A DNA stretch of 7,884 bases from Acidobacteriaceae bacterium (lineage in GTDB: Bacteria; Acidobacteriota; Terriglobia; Terriglobales; Acidobacteriaceae), in contig WQYS01000100.1 of NCBI GenBank assembly GCA_009781125.1, positions 1-7,884 on the forward strand, given 5' to 3'. Under the pieces are notes generated by a model, which did no database searches, had not been told where the DNA came from, and was given only the letters and a program-made list of their open reading frames with translations. The translations under genes were made by a program, and so were the position numbers. Below, in pieces: positions 5,266 through 7,884 of this stretch; position 1 is the stretch's first letter; every line of letters starts with the position of its first letter.

Positions 5266-6189
5266 CTAGCTTTGGTTCTGCTCGCGCCAGATGGCTGGGG
5301 TTGTTCCTGCCATGGCGTGGAAGACCCTTGTCAAGTGGCGTTGATCCGCAAAGCCGCACTGGAGCGCTATGTCGCCGAGCGGAAGGTCTGTCCGTCTCAG
5401 CAAGTCCTTGGCCAGGTCTACGCGCCTCCGCTGTAGCCACCGGAACGGCGTGCAGCCAGCCGTCGCCTTGAACTCCCGGATCAGATGCTGCCACGAGATG
5501 GCGCACTCGCGCGCAATGTCGGCTACGTGCAAATTGCCTTTGAGGTTGGCCGCCAGCATCTCCTGCACCCGAAGCACCTGGGCGCGCGTGAGGCCGCCTC
5601 GCGCTGCCGTCTCCTGCGGACGGACGCTGTCGCCATACCGGTCAGCCAGATGAGCGGTCACCGTGAGTCCCGCCGAATCGACAAAAAAGGGGCTTGCCTC
5701 CTGCGGACGGGCAAAGTATGGCAGCAGTGCCCGGGCCATGCCAGCCATCGTCTGGTCCTCAACGCCGTATGGGCACGATATGTTCCTGACGCGCCGGCGT
5801 CCATCGTCGCGCGTAAGGGCGTCGAGCGACGCGCGCGGGATCACGAAGTCGACGATCTGGTAAGGCTCGCGGATGTCTATCTGCAGTTCGTCGTCCAGCT
5901 GGTAGATGCGCGTGGAATCGGCGGCAAATCCGCCTTTGGTCCAGGATCTTCCCTTGCTCAGCACCTCGTGGTTCGATACTCCGGTGATGCTGACTCCGAC
6001 GAGGAAGGTATCTTCCACCGGAAGCCGCCCGGTCAGTCCTAATCGCTTCTGGCCTGCCATGACGCTCAGGGTTGCCAGCTGCGGACACTGAAGCGAGCGC
6101 GTAGCCAGAATCGGAGGCTCGCCCGTATCCTTCTGGCCTTGATAGGCGCGGAACAGCGCTTCGCCGCAATGTGCACGCATAACTGCCAT
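5266..6189 (-). CDS. AraC/XylS-family transcriptional regulator
   Basis: 307 residues, the usual length of two-domain AraC/XylS regulators, cytoplasmic. The C-terminal DNA-binding domain has two helix-turn-helix units. The first lies at about 221-264 (HVADIARECAISWQHLIREF, then GCTPFRWLQRRR). The second lies at about 270-303 (GDIALQCGFADQRHLTRVF, then GTTPAIWRE), which fits the family signature closely. Residues about 30-190 form the N-terminal sensing or dimerisation region. They resemble a group of AraC regulators with TRSLQ...LSV, a central LVG strand and a FFVDSAGLTVTAH helix; the effector cannot be read from sequence. ATG at 6189 is chosen because AGG (6195-6197, minus strand) sits five bases upstream; an in-frame Met at residue 4 is possible. 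The gene is divergent from the NHL gene at 6469. Paired direct repeats at 6252-6279 suggest autoregulation, shared control, or both. Confidence 0.93.
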   Translation of the reverse strand: MAVMRAHCGEALFRAYQGQKDTGEPPILATRSLQCPQLATLSVMAGQKRLGLTGRLPVEDTFLVGVSITGVSNHEVLSKGRSWTKGGFAADSTRIYQLDDELQIDIREPYQIVDFVIPRASLDALTRDDGRRRVRNISCPYGVEDQTMAGMARALLPYFARPQEASPFFVDSAGLTVTAHLADRYGDSVRPQETAARGGLTRAQVLRVQEMLAANLKGNLHVADIARECAISWQHLIREFKATAGCTPFRWLQRRRVDLAKDLLRRTDLPLGDIALQCGFADQRHLTRVFHAMAGTTPAIWREQNQS

Positions 6190-6209
6190 CTCAACCTGCC
6201 GTAAGTTTC

Positions 6210-6239
6210 ATGTTAGCCAAAAAAGAGGGCCACCTGCAA
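6210..6239 (-). promoter_or_regulatory. Candidate sigma-70-type promoter of the AraC-type gene
   Basis: On the minus strand TTGCAG (6239-6234) and TAACAT (6215-6210) are separated by 18 bases. That would start transcription near 6203 and leave a short leader before ATG 6189. The match is partial, and the group's promoter consensus is assumed. Confidence 0.4.
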
Positions 6240-6251
6240 AATAATGCGATT

Positions 6252-6279
6252 TTTTGGTCGTAGATGTTAAATTTTGGTC
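6252..6279 (+). promoter_or_regulatory. Paired TTTTGGTC direct repeats, candidate AraC-family operator
   Basis: TTTTGGTC occurs at 6252-6259 and 6272-6279, exactly 20 bp apart, and both copies are soon followed by CGTA. AraC-family dimers typically bind two direct half-sites about two helical turns apart. The pair sits 12 bp beyond the candidate -35 box of the regulator gene and about 190 bp before the divergent NHL gene, so it could serve either. Binding by the neighbouring regulator is inference. Confidence 0.5.
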
Positions 6280-6344
6280 TCGTATTGCCGCCCTGTTTTT
6301 CGATAAGCTACGGCTATCTGCATCCAGACAGTTCCCTTTTATTC

Positions 6345-6365
6345 GCCGGGGCTACCAGCCCCGGC
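6345..6365. other. Strong GC hairpin in the leader of the second NHL gene
   Basis: GCCGGGGCT (6345-6353) and AGCCCCGGC (6357-6365) are a perfect 9-bp inverted repeat with the 3-nt loop ACC. No T-run follows on either strand. It would form a stable structure in the 5' leader RNA of the gene at 6469, or could be a copy of a dispersed palindrome. Confidence 0.55.
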
Positions 6366-6377
6366 CTGCCTGGAAGC

Positions 6378-6435
6378 AATAACAACGACAGAAACAACGA
6401 CAACGACAAGAACAAAGACAAGAGCAACGACGAAG
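6378..6435 (+). repeat. A-rich low-complexity tract (ACAACG/ACAAGA-like units)
   Basis: A run of irregular 3- and 6-base units built from AAC, GAC and AAG, almost free of T on the plus strand. Read in one frame it gives Asn/Asp/Lys-rich sequence; in the frame of the downstream NHL gene it gives Thr/Arg/Lys-rich sequence. It lies before the chosen start of the NHL gene and is more likely an unstructured leader than protein. Confidence 0.55.
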
Positions 6436-6458
6436 GCAGCGGCAATAACAAAGATGAT

Positions 6459-6462
6459 GAGG
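6459..6462 (+). promoter_or_regulatory. Ribosome binding site favouring start at 6469
   Basis: GAGG is followed by six bases and then ATG at 6469. The alternative ATGs at 6454, 6457, 6508 and 6538 have a poorer spaced site or would cut the signal peptide. Confidence 0.5.
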
Positions 6463-6468
6463 TTGGAG

Positions 6469-7884
6469 ATGACGGGAAAAAGTTTTGGGACGGGTTCTCT
6501 TCGAGGGATGATCCGGTGGAGCGTGGCCGGAGTGGTGATGATGGCGCTGGTGGTGGACGGCGGAGTAGCGCGGGCGCAGAGCGCCTTGCCCTTCAACTCC
6601 ATCTTGGTTAGCGGCCCCGTGAGCGGCGCGACCTACAACAAAGTGGCGGTGGACGGCAGCGGCAATGTCTTTGTCATAGCTGGAACCGACGTGCGTGAGT
6701 TTCCGGGCAGTTGCCTCAACGGCCCCAACCCCTCGGGTTGTTCGCCGGTGACAATCATCAGCGGCATCTTTAGTGCTTCCAGGGCTCTGGCAGTGGACCA
6801 CAGCGGCAATGTCTTTGTCGGAGACGGCTTTTCCTCTGCGATATCCATGTATCCGTGCGGCAGCGGCCTCAGCGGCCCGAACCCCTCCTGTCCGGCTTCA
6901 CCTGTTTTGCTGGATGTCAGCAACATCGCCTCCTATATCCCCCAAAGCCTGGCAGTGGACAGCAGCGGGAAGCTCTTTGTCGCAGCTGGCACGAACTACT
7001 TATGGGAGTTCAGTTGTCTTGCGACCCCTGCATCCTGCTCGGCTACGCGATACAGCACTTCTAATTACGCTTCTGTAGCCGTGGACAACAGCGGCAATGT
7101 CTTTGCCGCGGGTTATACCAATGTGTATGAATATCCCGGCAGCGTCCTTGGCGGCGCTCCCACTTCGCTGCCCGGCAGCTTCTCCAGCATCCAAAGCATC
7201 GCTGCGGACAACGGCGGCAATGTCTTTGTCGCAAATGCCATAGCCAATCTGGCACAGATGATACCGTCCGGCTGCGGCGACGACGGTTGCGTGCTGACGC
7301 TTCCCGGCAGCTACAGCAATCTCAGGGGTGTGGCGGTGGATGGCAGAGGGAATGTCTATGTCGTCGATGGCCACGGGTTGACTAAGCTCTCGCCGGAGTT
7401 GAACTTCGGTTCGGTGGCTATCGGGACGGCTTCCAGTTCGATGGAGGCGCAGTTTGCGTTCGTCACGGGCGGAGCGATCGGAGCGCCGCAGGCTCTTACG
7501 CTGGGGGCGGAGAATCAAGACTTCGCCATCAACAGCGCCGATCCCGGCACCTGCGCGGCGGACGCTGCCGCAGGCACTCCGCTCACGGCGGGCGATACCT
7601 GCACAGTGAACGTAATCTTTTCGCCGAAGTTTGCCGGAGAGCGCAGGGGAGCCGTGACGCTGACCGACACCAGCGGCAACGTGATCGCCACGGAGTATGT
7701 GCATGGCATCGGGACGGGTCCGCAGTTGGCGTTCAACGCCCCCATGCCCGCGACGCTGCCCACGCTGGGCAGCGGCTGGGGCTATACCTGGAACGTGGCG
7801 GTAGATGGAGCAGGCAACGTCTATGTCACGGACTATGGCAGAAATGAGGTGGATGTGATGACGCCGGGGTGCGCGAGTTCCGGC
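6469..7884 (+). CDS. NHL-repeat / choice-of-anchor-D secreted protein, 5' part (runs off the window)
   Basis: 472 codons open to the window edge with no stop; the 3' end lies outside. Residues 1-37 are a signal peptide: MTGKSF..., Arg residues, a hydrophobic core (VAGVVMMALVV) and ARAQ before SALPFN. Six NHL-type repeats follow, centred on VAVDGSGNVFV (6643), LAVDHSGNVFV (6787), LAVDSSGKLFV (6949), VAVDNSGNVFA (7075), IAADNGGNVFV (7198) and VAVDGRGNVYV (7330), 41-54 residues apart: enough for one beta-propeller. Loops between blades carry Cys pairs. A choice-of-anchor-D domain follows (7396-7735; LNFGSVAIG, CTVNVIFSPKFAG, GIGTGPQLAFNAP), then a new NHL repeat (VDGAGNVYVTD, 7801). The last part is clearly paralogous to the start of the gene at 339. 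Exported, probably binding or adhesive; ligand unknown. It is divergent from the AraC-type gene, which may control it. Confidence 0.88.
   Translation, partial: MTGKSFGTGSLRGMIRWSVAGVVMMALVVDGGVARAQSALPFNSILVSGPVSGATYNKVAVDGSGNVFVIAGTDVREFPGSCLNGPNPSGCSPVTIISGIFSASRALAVDHSGNVFVGDGFSSAISMYPCGSGLSGPNPSCPASPVLLDVSNIASYIPQSLAVDSSGKLFVAAGTNYLWEFSCLATPASCSATRYSTSNYASVAVDNSGNVFAAGYTNVYEYPGSVLGGAPTSLPGSFSSIQSIAADNGGNVFVANAIANLAQMIPSGCGDDGCVLTLPGSYSNLRGVAVDGRGNVYVVDGHGLTKLSPELNFGSVAIGTASSSMEAQFAFVTGGAIGAPQALTLGAENQDFAINSADPGTCAADAAAGTPLTAGDTCTVNVIFSPKFAGERRGAVTLTDTSGNVIATEYVHGIGTGPQLAFNAPMPATLPTLGSGWGYTWNVAVDGAGNVYVTDYGRNEVDVMTPGCASSG

Noticed and set aside
5485..6042. Plus-strand frames opposite the AraC-type gene
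   Set aside because: The minus strand gives a full-length family member with both helix-turn-helix motifs; the opposing frames have no recognisable features.
6352..6801. Cys-rich minus-strand frame in the A-rich leader
   Set aside because: The Cys/Arg richness is simply the complement of the A-rich low-complexity tract.
7000..7704. Long minus-strand frame opposite the second NHL gene
   Set aside because: The plus strand encodes regular NHL and choice-of-anchor-D repeats with a signal peptide; the antisense frame has no recognisable domain and is a shadow.

Overview
The window looks like an accessory stretch of an Acidobacteriota chromosome (Terriglobia type, e.g. Granulicella, Terriglobus or Edaphobacter relatives). 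This rests on recognition, not a search. Two long secreted proteins combine NHL beta-propeller repeats with choice-of-anchor-D (ASH-like) domains. The first also carries putative-Ig and YDG/MBG-type modules and a late two-helix membrane hairpin ending in GCGGGG, an architecture I associate with that group. No rRNA, tRNA, CRISPR array or transposase is visible.

Layout. 1-338: non-coding, with a run of 15 C and a 9-bp hairpin. 339-3643 (+): one large NHL/Ig-like surface protein gene split by a -1 frameshift in 911-953 into an N-terminal part (339-956) and a C-terminal part (920-3643). It is followed by a good intrinsic terminator at 3698-3732. 3733-4030: structured non-coding DNA. 4031-4705 (+): a 224-residue protein that I read as two tandem, diverged OB-folds of single-stranded-DNA-binding (SSB) type, followed by a strong hairpin. 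A 17-bp inverted repeat (16/17) brackets this gene. 4706-5265: 560 bp without a gene but rich in short direct and inverted repeats. 5266-6189 (-): AraC/XylS-family regulator. 6190-6468: divergent intergenic region with two 8-bp direct repeats 20 bp apart, a GC hairpin and an A-rich low-complexity leader. 6469-7884 (+, runs off the window): a second NHL/choice-of-anchor-D secreted protein, paralogous to the first.

How it fits together. The AraC-type regulator is divergent from the second NHL gene and may control it and itself through the paired direct repeats between them (inference). The two NHL genes are probably exported, cell-surface or envelope proteins of unknown role. The SSB-like gene stands alone, has sampled G+C nearer the first NHL gene (about 50%) than the regulator and second NHL gene (about 60%), and sits between repeat-rich flanks. 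The stretch from about 3745 to 5200 is therefore the most likely recently acquired or rearranged part. The most unusual items are the tandem-OB protein with its bracketing inverted repeat, the repeat-dense 4.9-5.2 kb region, and the frameshifted NHL gene beneath a poly-C tract.
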